Origin: Bacteroidota bacterium
GTDB lineage: Bacteria > Bacteroidota > Bacteroidia > Cytophagales > Cyclobacteriaceae
Length of the DNA: 64,000 nucleotides
Assembly (NCBI GenBank): GCA_018266395.1
Contig: JAFEAM010000021.1
Coordinates: 62,001 to 126,000 of the forward strand
Direction of reading: 5' to 3'
The notes beneath the pieces were generated by a model, which saw nothing but the letters and a program-made list of their open reading frames with translations, ran no database searches and was not told the origin of the DNA. Shown piece after piece: positions 52,273 to 61,628 of this stretch (position 1 is its first letter; every line of letters begins with the position of its first letter). Made by a program: the position numbers and the translations under genes.

Positions 52273-52988
52273 TGGATAAGGATCACATCAAGGTAATTGC
52301 ATTTGATGCCGATGATACTTTATGGGACAACGAGCCCTTTTTCCGGGAGACCGAAAACAGGTTCTGTGAGCTCATGTCAGATTACCTGCCTGCGCATACC
52401 CTTGAAAGGGAACTTCTTCAGACAGAAATCACCAACATAGAACTTTATGGTTATGGGATAAAAGGATTTATCCTTTCCATGATTGAAACTGCCCTTCGCG
52501 TCTCCGATCATACCATCCCCTCTTCCGCCCTCAACAAGATCATCGCATTAGGAAAAGAAATGATGCAGAAGCCTGTTCAGTTACTGAACGGAGCGGAAGA
52601 AGTTCTGTCTGAACTTAAGAAGAACTACCGTCTGGTTATGGCGACGAAAGGCGACCTTGTAGATCAACATCGCAAGTTGCATAAGTCAGGGCTGGGTCGT
52701 CATTTTCATCACATTGAAATCATGACTGACAAGAAAGAAAATGATTATGCGAGGCTTATTGGGCGACTGGATATACAACCTGACGAATTCGTCATGATCG
52801 GTAACTCGCTCAAATCAGATATCCTTCCTGTACTCACTGTAGGTGGCTTTGGAATTCATGTACCCTATCATACTACATGGATACATGAAAGAATCGAGGG
52901 GGAAGTAAAGCATCAGAACTTTCAAAGGCTGGAGTCTCTCGAGGAACTCATACCACTGTTTCGTTTGAAACGGGATACATGGCCTTAA
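52272..52988 (+). CDS. HAD family hydrolase
   Basis: 238 residues. The nucleophile block is AFDADDTLWDNEP (D12 and D14). The phosphate-binding Thr and Lys appear in VMATKGDLVDQH and the final acidic motif in MIGNSLKSDILP. An inserted cap of type C1 spans about residues 20-110. Substrate is unknown. It starts 1 base inside the lrp stop codon, so it is coupled to the regulator, though a functional tie to amino acid breakdown is not shown. Confidence 0.9.
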   Translation: MDKDHIKVIAFDADDTLWDNEPFFRETENRFCELMSDYLPAHTLERELLQTEITNIELYGYGIKGFILSMIETALRVSDHTIPSSALNKIIALGKEMMQKPVQLLNGAEEVLSELKKNYRLVMATKGDLVDQHRKLHKSGLGRHFHHIEIMTDKKENDYARLIGRLDIQPDEFVMIGNSLKSDILPVLTVGGFGIHVPYHTTWIHERIEGEVKHQNFQRLESLEELIPLFRLKRDTWP

Positions 52989-53024
52989 ATGAATCAAACT
53001 CAATTCTTACCGCAGGGCAGCAGC

Positions 53025-53633
53025 TTATATGTGTTCCTTCTTGTTCTTTACCAGATCATACATCAATTCTCTCGCCCTGTGCAGTTGAGCTTTGACGGTC
53101 CCCAGCGGCGCATCAAGTTCCTTTGCTATTTCCTCATATGATAGCTCATGGAAATATCGCAGGCGCACCAACTTTTGGTATTTCGCCGGCAACATTCCCA
53201 CAAAGACCTGGATCAATTCCTCTTTCTGAGCCTTGATCGTTTCTTCCTGCGGGTCAGGATTGAAATCGGCAACATCAAGTGAAACAGATTGTCCATCGTC
53301 GTCCGTATAGGTGTTCTCGATGCTGAGTGTATTGATCTTTTTCTTCCGGATGTAATCGATGGTGTTATTGGTTGCAATCCGGAAGAGCCAGGTTGAAAAG
53401 GTGAAATCCTTCTTAAAACGGTGCAGGCTGCGGAATGCCTTTGCAAATGATTCGATCATCAAATCCTCGGCATCATCCACATTACGAACCATTTTCAGGA
53501 TCATGTGGTATACCGGCCGCTTGTAGCGTTGAAGCAATTTGGCAAATGCCTTATCATCCCCTGCTACGGCACGGTCGATCAACTGAAAGTCCTCCAGCGC
53601 TTTGGATGAAAATCTGCCCTCTAAATCTTCCAT
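53025..53633 (-). CDS. RNA polymerase sigma factor, ECF type
   Basis: 202 residues. Region 2 is YHMILKMVRNVDDAEDLMIESFAKAFRSLHRFKKDFTFSTWLFRIATNNTIDYIRKKK and region 4 is LPAKYQKLVRLRYFHELSYEEIAKELDAPLGTVKAQLHRARELM. No anti-sigma factor gene is next to it. It overlaps the end of the glycosyltransferase gene upstream by 13 nt, so it is translated after it. Its target promoters are unknown. Confidence 0.93.
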   Translation of the reverse strand: MEDLEGRFSSKALEDFQLIDRAVAGDDKAFAKLLQRYKRPVYHMILKMVRNVDDAEDLMIESFAKAFRSLHRFKKDFTFSTWLFRIATNNTIDYIRKKKINTLSIENTYTDDDGQSVSLDVADFNPDPQEETIKAQKEELIQVFVGMLPAKYQKLVRLRYFHELSYEEIAKELDAPLGTVKAQLHRARELMYDLVKNKKEHI

Positions 53634-54727
53634 CTAATTCTTTTGGATATCAAAGCAACAAGGCCCGTTCCAAGATAGTAAATGGCATAAATAAAATCTA
53701 AAAGTGGGCATTTCCAGCTCTCAAAGGGTTCCCCCAGCATTCGTGAAGAACGATGTGCCACCATAACCAGCAATAGAATCCGTAAGCCCAGCGCTGACCA
53801 ACCATAGACGGCAAAAGGTGAAAAGAAGGTGAGTGGCAATACAAAAATCCATGTCAATATCCACGTCGCTGAGAACATTCCCAGCAGGAAACGGTCCGAC
53901 CATTTGTAATGCTTTCCTGCTGAAAGGTGTCGCAGTTTCTGATAGAAATATTCCTTCCAATTTCCTTTCGGAGCTGAACGAGTGAGGGTGTCCGGTCCGA
54001 GGGCAACGGCGGTATTTTCCTTTTGTGCATGCTGGTTCACAAAGAGATCATCGTCGCCGCCGGTAACCTGCAGATATTTATGAAAGCCCTTGTTGTCAAG
54101 AAACAGCGATCTTGTATAGGACAAGTTGCGACCCGTACCCATGTAAGGTCTTCCTGCCAGTGCCAGTCCCATAAACTGGACGGCGGTCATGAGAGCTTCA
54201 AAGCGGATGAAGCCATTAAGCAAACCTGGTCGGCGTACATATGGCGAATAACCAATTACCAGCTCATGCGGCGGCGAGGCATGCGCTCCCATTGATTTGA
54301 TCCAGCTTTCACTGGCCGGTCTGCAATCAGCATCTGTCAGCAAAACCCATTCGTTGGCAGCCGCTTTGATGCCCAGCGTTAATGCATACTTTTTGCCATT
54401 GACGTGTTCAGGCAGATGCAGAACCCTTACCATCCTGACTTTTTGATGGTTTCTGGTCACTTCGAGCAAATAATCATAGGTTCCATCATTACAACGGTCT
54501 TCCACCACAACAATTTCGAATGCAGGATAATCCTGCCTGAGAAGCAAGGGCACAAGCTCCCGGAGATTCTTTTCCTCATCATGTGCGCACACGATAACCG
54601 AAACAGGCGGGCTTGCAGAAGGCAGAGCCTCGGGGTACCGTCGTGAGAATACCACCAGGAAAAAAATAAGGAATCCCACTTGAATGCAGACAATCAGGGA
54701 TGCGAGTATGATCAGGTAGAAGTTCAA
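53621..54727 (-). CDS. membrane glycosyltransferase, family 2
   Basis: 368 residues. One transmembrane segment at the start (3-27) and a hydrophobic C-terminal part surround the GT-A domain. SVIVCAHDEEKNLRELVPLLLRQDYPAFEIVVVEDRCNDGTYDYL binds the nucleotide sugar, LLTDADCRP carries the DXD-like metal site and VTGGDDDLFVNQHA is the acceptor and base region. QKLRHLSAGKHY is a QxxRW-like segment of processive enzymes. It makes a surface glycan or glycolipid of unknown structure. It is divergent from tgt. Confidence 0.9.
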   Translation of the reverse strand: MNFYLIILASLIVCIQVGFLIFFLVVFSRRYPEALPSASPPVSVIVCAHDEEKNLRELVPLLLRQDYPAFEIVVVEDRCNDGTYDYLLEVTRNHQKVRMVRVLHLPEHVNGKKYALTLGIKAAANEWVLLTDADCRPASESWIKSMGAHASPPHELVIGYSPYVRRPGLLNGFIRFEALMTAVQFMGLALAGRPYMGTGRNLSYTRSLFLDNKGFHKYLQVTGGDDDLFVNQHAQKENTAVALGPDTLTRSAPKGNWKEYFYQKLRHLSAGKHYKWSDRFLLGMFSATWILTWIFVLPLTFFSPFAVYGWSALGLRILLLVMVAHRSSRMLGEPFESWKCPLLDFIYAIYYLGTGLVALISKRIRWKI

Positions 54728-54837
54728 AGAGAAAAGATTGAAGGGTAAAGATGTGCGTTTCCTTCCATTTCAGAAATACTTTGTCTGCAACTTGCACCCA
54801 GGACCGGCGACTTGACGGCAAGGCTTATCTTTACACC

Positions 54838-55968
54838 GTGAATTTTGAATTACAGGCCTGGGATCCGCTCTCAGGAGCACGCTGCGGCGTCATCACAACT
54901 GATCATGGAAGCATCCCCACTCCCATATTCATGCCTGTAGGGACGGCCGGTTCGGTCAAAGCTGTACACACACGCGAACTGGAAGCCGATATTGATGCCA
55001 AAATCATTCTTGGCAATACCTATCATTTATACCTGCGTCCTGGTCTGGACTTGCTGAAGAAGGCCGGAGGGCTTCATAAGTTTAACGGGTGGAGCCGACC
55101 CATCCTTACGGACAGCGGCGGCTACCAGGTGTACTCCCTTTCGGACAACAGAAAGATCAAGGAGAGCGGTGTGACCTTTAAATCGCATATCGACGGTTCC
55201 CGGCATGAGTTCACTCCGGAGCGTGTGATGGACATACAGCGAGTGATTGGTGCAGACATTATGATGGCATTTGACGAATGTACTCCTTACCCCTGTGAAT
55301 ATTCATATGCGCGAAAATCACTTGACATTACACACGCCTGGCTGCGCAGATGCATTGACCACTTCAGGCAGAACGAACCACTATATGGATACAGCCAGGC
55401 CTTGTTTCCCATTGTACAGGGGAGTGTTTATGGCGATTTGAGGCAAGCCTCTGCAGAATTCATAAGCCGGCAGGACATGCCAGGGTACGCCATTGGCGGG
55501 TTGTCAGTAGGGGAACCGGCAGAGGAGATGTACAAAATGACACAATTGGTTTGTGGGATACTGCCTTTGGACAAACCCCGCTATCTGATGGGAGTGGGAA
55601 CACCTGAAAATATCCTGGAATGTATTGCGTTGGGAGTAGATATGTTCGACTGCGTCATGCCCACGCGCAATGCCCGGAATGGCATGCTTTTCACCACCCA
55701 GGGCGTCATCAATATCCGCAATGAAAAGTGGAAGGACGACCTTTCACCAATTGACGAGGCCCTGGGCGGTTATGCGAGCACATTCTACACCAAAGCATAC
55801 CTGAGGCATCTGATCATCAGCAAAGAAATTTTAGGCGCGCAAATTGCTTCTATCCATAACCTGACCTTCTACCTTTGGCTGGTTCGAATGGCCCGGCAAA
55901 AAATTGAAGAGGGTACTTTTACTGAATGGAAAAACCGGATGACGGAAATCGTATCCAGACGGCTATAG
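54838..55968 (+). CDS. tgt: queuine tRNA-ribosyltransferase
   Basis: 376 residues from a GTG at 54838, giving VNFELQAWDPLSGAR as expected; the frame extends upstream to 54751 but that part is not conserved. Tgt swaps guanine 34 for a queuosine precursor in tRNA(Asp, Asn, His, Tyr). The catalytic and binding blocks LTDSGGYQVYSLSDNRKI and MAFDECTPYP are intact, as is CVMPTRNARNG. The usual zinc CxCxxC triad before the conserved His is replaced by SPIDEALGGYASTFYTKAYLRHL (residues about 303-325), as seen in Bacteroidota homologs. TATCTTTA at 54826 may be the promoter box. Confidence 0.94.
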   Translation: MNFELQAWDPLSGARCGVITTDHGSIPTPIFMPVGTAGSVKAVHTRELEADIDAKIILGNTYHLYLRPGLDLLKKAGGLHKFNGWSRPILTDSGGYQVYSLSDNRKIKESGVTFKSHIDGSRHEFTPERVMDIQRVIGADIMMAFDECTPYPCEYSYARKSLDITHAWLRRCIDHFRQNEPLYGYSQALFPIVQGSVYGDLRQASAEFISRQDMPGYAIGGLSVGEPAEEMYKMTQLVCGILPLDKPRYLMGVGTPENILECIALGVDMFDCVMPTRNARNGMLFTTQGVINIRNEKWKDDLSPIDEALGGYASTFYTKAYLRHLIISKEILGAQIASIHNLTFYLWLVRMARQKIEEGTFTEWKNRMTEIVSRRL

Positions 55969-55981
55969 GGAAGTACGCACG

Positions 55982-57094
55982 ATGAGAACACAACTGAAAA
56001 TACTGGATCGCTACATCCTGAAGAAGATTCTGACCACCTTCTTCTTCGTCGTGCTCATTCTCATGGCTATCATCACCGTGATTGATTTCACGGAGAAGAT
56101 GGACAAATTCGCCCGCCATCACCTGACCACTCAACAAATCTGGGGTTATTACCAGGACTTCATTCCATGGGTAATGGGTCTCATTACTCCCATCACGGTT
56201 TTTATCGCCATCATCTATGTGACCTCCCGAATGGCCAGCCACACAGAGATTATCGCCATCCTGAGCAGTGGAGTCAGTTTCAGACGAATGATGGTCCCCT
56301 ACTTTCTTGCCTCGGTCGTGATCGGATCAATCAGCTTTGTACTGAACGGATGGGTAATCCCAAAGGCGACGCGCTCGCGGCTGGCCTTTGAATTACAGTA
56401 TTTCAATAACCGATATTACTTCGACGCCCGGAACATACACCTTCAGATTGCACCCAACGTATTCCTGTTTATTCAGAACTACAATAACATTTCAAACATC
56501 GGCTATCAGTTCACGCTGGAGAAATTCAAGGACAACGAGCTCATCGAAAAACTTTCGGCAGACAATATTCAATGGGATTCAACAAAGGGTAAATGGAGGC
56601 TCACCTACTGGAAAGTCAAGAAAGTGGCTGCGCTTTTCACCGCCGAAGGGCAGCAGGATCTGAAACAGCTTCAGTCACAGGGTGACGCATTGGATACGGC
56701 ATTGGCCATTACACCGAAAGACTTTGAAGCCCAGGAACGCAGTTATGATGGCATGACCATGGGAGAGCTTGACGAACATATCGCCAAATTGAAATTCCGG
56801 GGCGCATCCGGGGTGAGAATGTTTGAGGTGGAGAAGCGAATACGCTATGCTTCACCCTTTACCACCTTTGTTTTGGTCTTCATGGGCGTCACAGTTTCGT
56901 CAAGAAAGAGCCGCGGAGGTACGGGGCTACAGATCGCTCTTGGATTTGTTCTGGCCTTCATTTTCATTCTGTTCTTCATGCTCTCACGCACGTTTGCAGA
57001 GGCCGGGGAAATTGCACCGGTGGTGGCCGCCTGGATACCCAATGTAATATTCACGATCATCTCGGGCATCCTTTATTACGTCACGCCGCGCTGA
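55982..57094 (+). CDS. LptF/LptG family permease (YjgP/YjgQ)
   Basis: 370 residues. Three helices at each end frame a large periplasmic beta-jellyroll (residues about 120-280). The family opening LDRYILKKILTTFFFVVLILMAIITVIDFTEKMDKF and the closing SRKSRGGTGLQIALGFVLAFIFILFFMLSRTFAEAG are clear. It forms one half of the permease that extracts lipopolysaccharide from the inner membrane with LptB. Only one such gene is here, and LptB is elsewhere. It lies 13 nt after tgt and shares one base with the next gene. Confidence 0.93.
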   Translation: MRTQLKILDRYILKKILTTFFFVVLILMAIITVIDFTEKMDKFARHHLTTQQIWGYYQDFIPWVMGLITPITVFIAIIYVTSRMASHTEIIAILSSGVSFRRMMVPYFLASVVIGSISFVLNGWVIPKATRSRLAFELQYFNNRYYFDARNIHLQIAPNVFLFIQNYNNISNIGYQFTLEKFKDNELIEKLSADNIQWDSTKGKWRLTYWKVKKVAALFTAEGQQDLKQLQSQGDALDTALAITPKDFEAQERSYDGMTMGELDEHIAKLKFRGASGVRMFEVEKRIRYASPFTTFVLVFMGVTVSSRKSRGGTGLQIALGFVLAFIFILFFMLSRTFAEAGEIAPVVAAWIPNVIFTIISGILYYVTPR

Positions 57095-57993
57095 TGTACG
57101 CTACCTCAGACTATCTCAAACTCCATATTGTGGTGCTCTTGTTTGGCTTCACGGCTGTTCTGGGCAAGCTCATCTCGCTGCCACCGGTTGAGATGGTATT
57201 TTACAGGACACTGCTGGCAGCCATTGGAATGGCCTTTCTGCTTTTGCTCCGAAGACAGCCCTTGCGTGTGGGTCCCAAGGAAGGCCTGATCCTATTTCTC
57301 ACTGGATTCATTGTTGCCGCCCACTGGATTACCTTCTTCCTATCGGCGCGCATCTCCAACGTTTCCGTAAGCCTCGTAGGCTTCGCAACCGCCAGTCTGT
57401 GGACAGCACTGCTGGATCCCCTCGTGAGCAAGCAACGCATCCGTGCACTTGAACTGACGTTTGGTGTTGCCGTCATAATTGGCCTGTACGTGATTTTCGC
57501 GGCTGACTTCAGCTACGTTGAGGGATTGATAATGGCTATTGTGTCGGGATTAACCTGTGCTATATTCTCCATCATCAACTCAAAGATGGTAAAGAAAGTC
57601 GGCGCCTCGCAGATCACCTTATATGAGATGGCCGGCGCCTGCATAGCCATTGCACTATACTTCCCGTTTTATGTTTCAGAAGGCAATGGGCTTCACCTTC
57701 TGCCTTCAGGATCGGACTGGATCGGCTTGCTGACACTGGCTTGGGTATGCTCCGTGTATGCTTATTCAGTGGCGGTTGAAATTATGAAGCGGATGCCTGT
57801 CTTTTTTGTCCAGCTAACCATGAACATGGAACCTATTTATGGAATTATTCTGGCTGTACTTGTTTTCGGATCCACAGAGAAAATGAATCTCTCATTTTAT
57901 GCGGGCACAGCAATTGTCCTGATGTCAGTGCTGCTTTATCCGGCTTTGAGGCCGCATTTCACAACCACCCCGCCCATCCGGGAAGGCCATTAA
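57094..57993 (+). CDS. EamA/DMT superfamily transporter
   Basis: 299 residues, ten transmembrane helices in two EamA repeats. The first repeat has VLGKLISLPPVEMVFYRTLLAAIGMAFLLLL and the second ends in VQLTMNMEPIYGIILAVLVFGSTEKMNL. Members export or import small metabolites. Its ATG shares a base with the stop of the LptF/G gene. Its 3' end overlaps the ispE stop region by 35 nt on the opposite strand. Substrate is unknown. Confidence 0.92.
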   Translation: MYATSDYLKLHIVVLLFGFTAVLGKLISLPPVEMVFYRTLLAAIGMAFLLLLRRQPLRVGPKEGLILFLTGFIVAAHWITFFLSARISNVSVSLVGFATASLWTALLDPLVSKQRIRALELTFGVAVIIGLYVIFAADFSYVEGLIMAIVSGLTCAIFSIINSKMVKKVGASQITLYEMAGACIAIALYFPFYVSEGNGLHLLPSGSDWIGLLTLAWVCSVYAYSVAVEIMKRMPVFFVQLTMNMEPIYGIILAVLVFGSTEKMNLSFYAGTAIVLMSVLLYPALRPHFTTTPPIREGH

Positions 57994-58765
57994 ATACCTG
58001 CTCGCGGTCTGTTTCTTCGTCAAAGATTCCAAAAACAGATGATCCCGATCCGCTCATGCCTGCAAAGCTAGCACCCATTCCATACATGGTTTCCTTCAAC
58101 TCCCGTATGACAGGATGCTTCTCAAAGATGCTCGCCTCAAAATCATTCTCCACGCTGGTCTTCCATTGCTTCATCGGCTCAGCGATCAGGCTGGTCAGTT
58201 GTTTGCGGTTTGAAACAGGACGCATGCCTTTGTATGCATCTGCAGTCGGAACATGTATCTCGGGGATGACAAGAATGAGGTAGTGGCCTTTAAGGGAGAA
58301 ATCCAGTGGAGAAAGCAGTTCACCCCTCCCTTGTCCCCACATGGGCCCATCGTGAATAAAGAAAGCGCAGTCACTTCCCAATTGGGCCGCATAGTGACCA
58401 AGTTTTTCTGGCGTGAGATTTAGCTGAAATATCTGGTTGAGGATTCGCAACGTGAAAGCTCCGTCAGAAGATCCTCCTCCAAGGCCAGCTCCCATCGGAA
58501 TGATCTTGTGCAAGTGAATATGCACAGGCCCAATGGCGAAGTCTCGTCGTAATAATTCATATGCCTTGATGCAAAGATTCGCGTCGCGATTGCCTGGTAT
58601 CTCCAGGCCAGTGGTGGTGAATTCGAAATCTGCAGCTGGAACGATTTCCAGAATATCATTCCAGGGCACCGGATAGAAAATGGTGCTGATATCATGATAG
58701 CCATCGGCCCGCCTGCTCAATACCTGGAGACCGATGTTAATCTTGCAGGTCGGGAAACTGATCAT
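57959..58765 (-). CDS. ispE: 4-diphosphocytidyl-2-C-methyl-D-erythritol kinase
   Basis: 268 residues. IspE phosphorylates CDP-ME in the non-mevalonate isoprenoid pathway. GHMP kinase motifs are NIGLQVLSRRADGYHDI at the start, the phosphate loop IPMGAGLGGGSSDGAFTLR in the middle and GMSGSGSSVFGIF near the end. The short C-terminus is normal. It is 15 nt downstream of fabI, so a fabI-ispE transcript is likely, and it overlaps the convergent EamA gene. Confidence 0.94.
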   Translation of the reverse strand: MISFPTCKINIGLQVLSRRADGYHDISTIFYPVPWNDILEIVPAADFEFTTTGLEIPGNRDANLCIKAYELLRRDFAIGPVHIHLHKIIPMGAGLGGGSSDGAFTLRILNQIFQLNLTPEKLGHYAAQLGSDCAFFIHDGPMWGQGRGELLSPLDFSLKGHYLILVIPEIHVPTADAYKGMRPVSNRKQLTSLIAEPMKQWKTSVENDFEASIFEKHPVIRELKETMYGMGASFAGMSGSGSSVFGIFDEETDREQVFNGLPGWAGWL

Positions 58766-58780
58766 GGTTCAACCATGCAC

Positions 58781-59593
58781 TTATTTGGTGAGGCGTTTGA
58801 TGAGATCTTCTGTGATGCCTGTGGAGGAGAATCCTCCATCATGCATAAGGTTCTGCATGGTGACCATCCGGCTGAGGTCAGAAAACATCAGCACAATATA
58901 ATTCGCGCAATCTTCAGCTGATGCATTGCCCAACGGTGACATCATTTTGGCATAATCGAAGAAAACATCAAAACCTGAAATACCGCTTCCGGCGGTGGTC
59001 ATTGTGGGTGATTGAGAAATGGTGTTGACCCGCACCTTCTTCAGTTTTGCGAAACGGTAGCCATAGCTCCGTGCAATGGATTCTAGTACAGCCTTGGCTT
59101 GCGCCATATCCGAATAGTCAGGAAACGTACGCTGTGCCGCGATATAGGTAAGGGCGACCACAGAACCCCATTCATTCATGGCATCCGTTTTTTCCGCGGT
59201 TTGCATCACCTTATGAAAAGAGATTCCTGATATATCCAGCGTCTTAAGGAACCATTCGTAATTGAGATCCCCATACGGTTTATCTTTTCTCACATTCGGA
59301 CTCATGCCAATAGAGTGGAGAACGAAATCAAGTTTGCCGCCAAGAATCTCCACTGAGCGTGTAAACAGAGTCTGCAGATCTTCTTCTGAAGTTGCATCAG
59401 CCGGAATGATTTCAGCCTGACATGCGGCCGCCAGTTCCTTTATTTTTCCCATCCTCATGGCGATGGGTGCATTCGTCAGCGTGAACAGGCCACCTTCTTC
59501 CTTTACTTTCAAAGCGGTTTTCCATGCAATTGAATTTTCATCCAGTGCGCCAAAGATGATCCCACGCTTTCCTTTCAGAAGATTGTAAGCCAT
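58781..59593 (-). CDS. fabI: enoyl-[acyl-carrier-protein] reductase (NADH)
   Basis: 270 residues, the last step of fatty acid elongation. The NADH site is GALDENSIAWKTALKV (an SDR variant with the long spacer), and HSIGM comes next. The catalytic pair is Y160 and K167 (YSDMAQAK), with Y150 in front (ALTYIAAQRTF). The C-terminal MHDGGFSSTGI is as in other FabI. It is divergent from murI, with 81 nt between starts. Confidence 0.96.
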   Translation of the reverse strand: MAYNLLKGKRGIIFGALDENSIAWKTALKVKEEGGLFTLTNAPIAMRMGKIKELAAACQAEIIPADATSEEDLQTLFTRSVEILGGKLDFVLHSIGMSPNVRKDKPYGDLNYEWFLKTLDISGISFHKVMQTAEKTDAMNEWGSVVALTYIAAQRTFPDYSDMAQAKAVLESIARSYGYRFAKLKKVRVNTISQSPTMTTAGSGISGFDVFFDYAKMMSPLGNASAEDCANYIVLMFSDLSRMVTMQNLMHDGGFSSTGITEDLIKRLTK

Positions 59594-59674
59594 AAGTGTT
59601 GAGGTTAATTAGAACACAATAATACAAAATTGAATCTTAGCGGAAACTTCCGCTTAAATGCTGAATTTGCGGAC

Positions 59675-60490
59675 ATGGGTCTTGTTCACAAGGAGCAGCC
59701 GGTAGGAATTTTTGACAGCGGCATCGGCGGCCTTACGGTTGCGCATGCCATTCGTCAAATGATGCCAAATGAAAGTCTCATCTATTTTGGAGACACTGCC
59801 CACCTCCCTTATGGTGACAAGTCAGAAGCAGCTATTCAGGCTTATTCCATTCGCATTGCCGACCTCCTGCTAAGCAAAGGCTGCAAAGTGATTGTGATGG
59901 CGTGCAACTCTGCAAGCTCTGCTGCTTATGAATTGCTTAAAGAATATGTGCACAAAGACGTTCGCATCATCAACGTCATTGATCCCATGGTGGATTATGT
60001 AGTTGAACATTATGCAAACAAAAGAATCGGACTGATTGGGACCAAGCGAACCATTCAGTCAGGGGTTTACAAGCGAAAGATAGAGGAGTCGGGACGGAAT
60101 ATCACGCTTTGCTCAATGGCCACCCCCATGCTGGTGCCAATGATTGAAGAGGGCTATTTCAACAATCGCATCAGCCATGATATCATTGAGGCGTATTTAA
60201 GTGACCCAATGCTCGCCAACATCGATGCGTTGATTCTGGGCTGTACGCACTACCCATTGATCCGAAAAGAGATCGCAGAATTTTATCAAAACCGGAAGGA
60301 TATTCTCGATTCTTCGGAAGTGGTAGCAGCATCGCTGAATACTTATTTGGCTGATAATGATCTCCTTAACCCCCACAAAGGTGTTATGGATCATTTTATG
60401 GTTTCAGATTTTACCGAATCCTTCGAAGCCTCCACCAAGCTGTTTTTCCACGAGGCCGTTCGTCTCGAAAGGCACGACTTATGGGCATAA
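59675..60490 (+). CDS. murI: glutamate racemase
   Basis: 271 residues from the ATG at 59675; an upstream TTG at 59630 is in frame but adds unconserved residues. It makes D-glutamate for peptidoglycan. The two catalytic cysteines are C77 (VMACNSASS) and the one in LILGCTHYPL. FDSGIGGLTVAH and FGDTAHLPYGDKS bind substrate. It is followed by 75 nt and then nuoH, so it may or may not share a transcript with the complex I genes. Confidence 0.96.
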   Translation: MGLVHKEQPVGIFDSGIGGLTVAHAIRQMMPNESLIYFGDTAHLPYGDKSEAAIQAYSIRIADLLLSKGCKVIVMACNSASSAAYELLKEYVHKDVRIINVIDPMVDYVVEHYANKRIGLIGTKRTIQSGVYKRKIEESGRNITLCSMATPMLVPMIEEGYFNNRISHDIIEAYLSDPMLANIDALILGCTHYPLIRKEIAEFYQNRKDILDSSEVVAASLNTYLADNDLLNPHKGVMDHFMVSDFTESFEASTKLFFHEAVRLERHDLWA

Positions 60491-60565
60491 TTAATTCACC
60501 CATTCGTGTAGGATTTTGATCTTTTTTAAAGATTTTAGTTCATTCCAAAGAATCAATTTTGCAGG

Positions 60566-61627
60566 ATGTTCCCTGAGACCTTCTTATTCATTCTTGGTTT
60601 CCTCCTCCTCTATACGGTCCTTGTCGTATATGCCGAGCGAAAAGTGTCTGCGTTTATGCAGGACCGCCTCGGGCCCATGGAGGTTGGCTACTACGGACTG
60701 CTGCAGACCGTTGCAGACCTGTTTAAACTGCTGCAAAAGGAAGATATCGTCAATCGTCAGGCTGACCGACTACTGTTCAGGACTGCCCCTGTATTTATTT
60801 TCGTTGCTGTCTTCACCGGATTCTCCGTATTGCCGCTTTCAATGACTCTGGCCGGCTCCGGCATATCCTCCGGAGTATTTTTCCTGGTTTCGTTTGTGGC
60901 CCTGGATGCCGTTGGCATCCTGATGGCTGGATGGAGTTCACACAATAAATATGCGGCTTTGGGTACCCTTAGGGGAGCAGCACAATTTGTCTCTTACGAA
61001 GTGCCGCTTGGGCTTACCCTTTTATGTGTTGTGGTTGAAGCCGGCACGCTGGACCTGCAGAGTATATCCATTCAGCAAGGCATACATCATGACGGTCCCA
61101 CTTTTCTCTGGGGCATTCGGGCTATAGACACCACTCCTGTTGGCGGATTCCTGTCATGGAATATTTTCCATCATCCCTTTATGGCACCGGCTGCGTTAAT
61201 ATTTTTTGTTGCCGGATTGGCCGAATGTAATCGGGCGCCTTTTGATCTACCGGAAGCTGAATCCGAGTTGGTTGCCGGTTTCCAGACCGAATACTCAGGC
61301 TTTCGATGGGCAATCATCATGTTGTCCGAATATGCCATGATGCTCCTCATCAGTATCCTGACTGTAGTACTCTTCCTTGGAAGCTGGAATACACCTTTGC
61401 CGAACATCGGGTCCGCAAGGTTCGCGGAATGGACTGACGGAAAAATATGGGGAATATTCTGGCTCTGCTTTAAATCCCTTGCTCTTGTCTTCGTTCAGAT
61501 TTGGATTCGCTGGACTTACCCCCGCGTACGGGTTGATCAACTGACAGCCTTCAGCTGGAAGTGGCTTACACCTTCTTCATTGGTGCTAATGCTCTTCACT
61601 GCTGTCTGGAAATTGACCATCGGATGA
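60566..61627 (+). CDS. nuoH: NADH-quinone oxidoreductase subunit H
   Basis: 353 residues, eight transmembrane helices. NuoH forms the quinone-binding chamber that links the hydrophilic arm of complex I to the proton pumps. Signature blocks are YAERKVSAFMQDRLGPMEVGYYGLLQTVADLFKLLQKED and the conserved acidic loop FFVAGLAECNRAPFDLPEAESELVAGFQTEYSG. It ends 1 nt before the histidine kinase gene. No other nuo gene precedes it in this window. Confidence 0.96.
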   Translation: MFPETFLFILGFLLLYTVLVVYAERKVSAFMQDRLGPMEVGYYGLLQTVADLFKLLQKEDIVNRQADRLLFRTAPVFIFVAVFTGFSVLPLSMTLAGSGISSGVFFLVSFVALDAVGILMAGWSSHNKYAALGTLRGAAQFVSYEVPLGLTLLCVVVEAGTLDLQSISIQQGIHHDGPTFLWGIRAIDTTPVGGFLSWNIFHHPFMAPAALIFFVAGLAECNRAPFDLPEAESELVAGFQTEYSGFRWAIIMLSEYAMMLLISILTVVLFLGSWNTPLPNIGSARFAEWTDGKIWGIFWLCFKSLALVFVQIWIRWTYPRVRVDQLTAFSWKWLTPSSLVLMLFTAVWKLTIG

Positions 61628-61628
61628 A

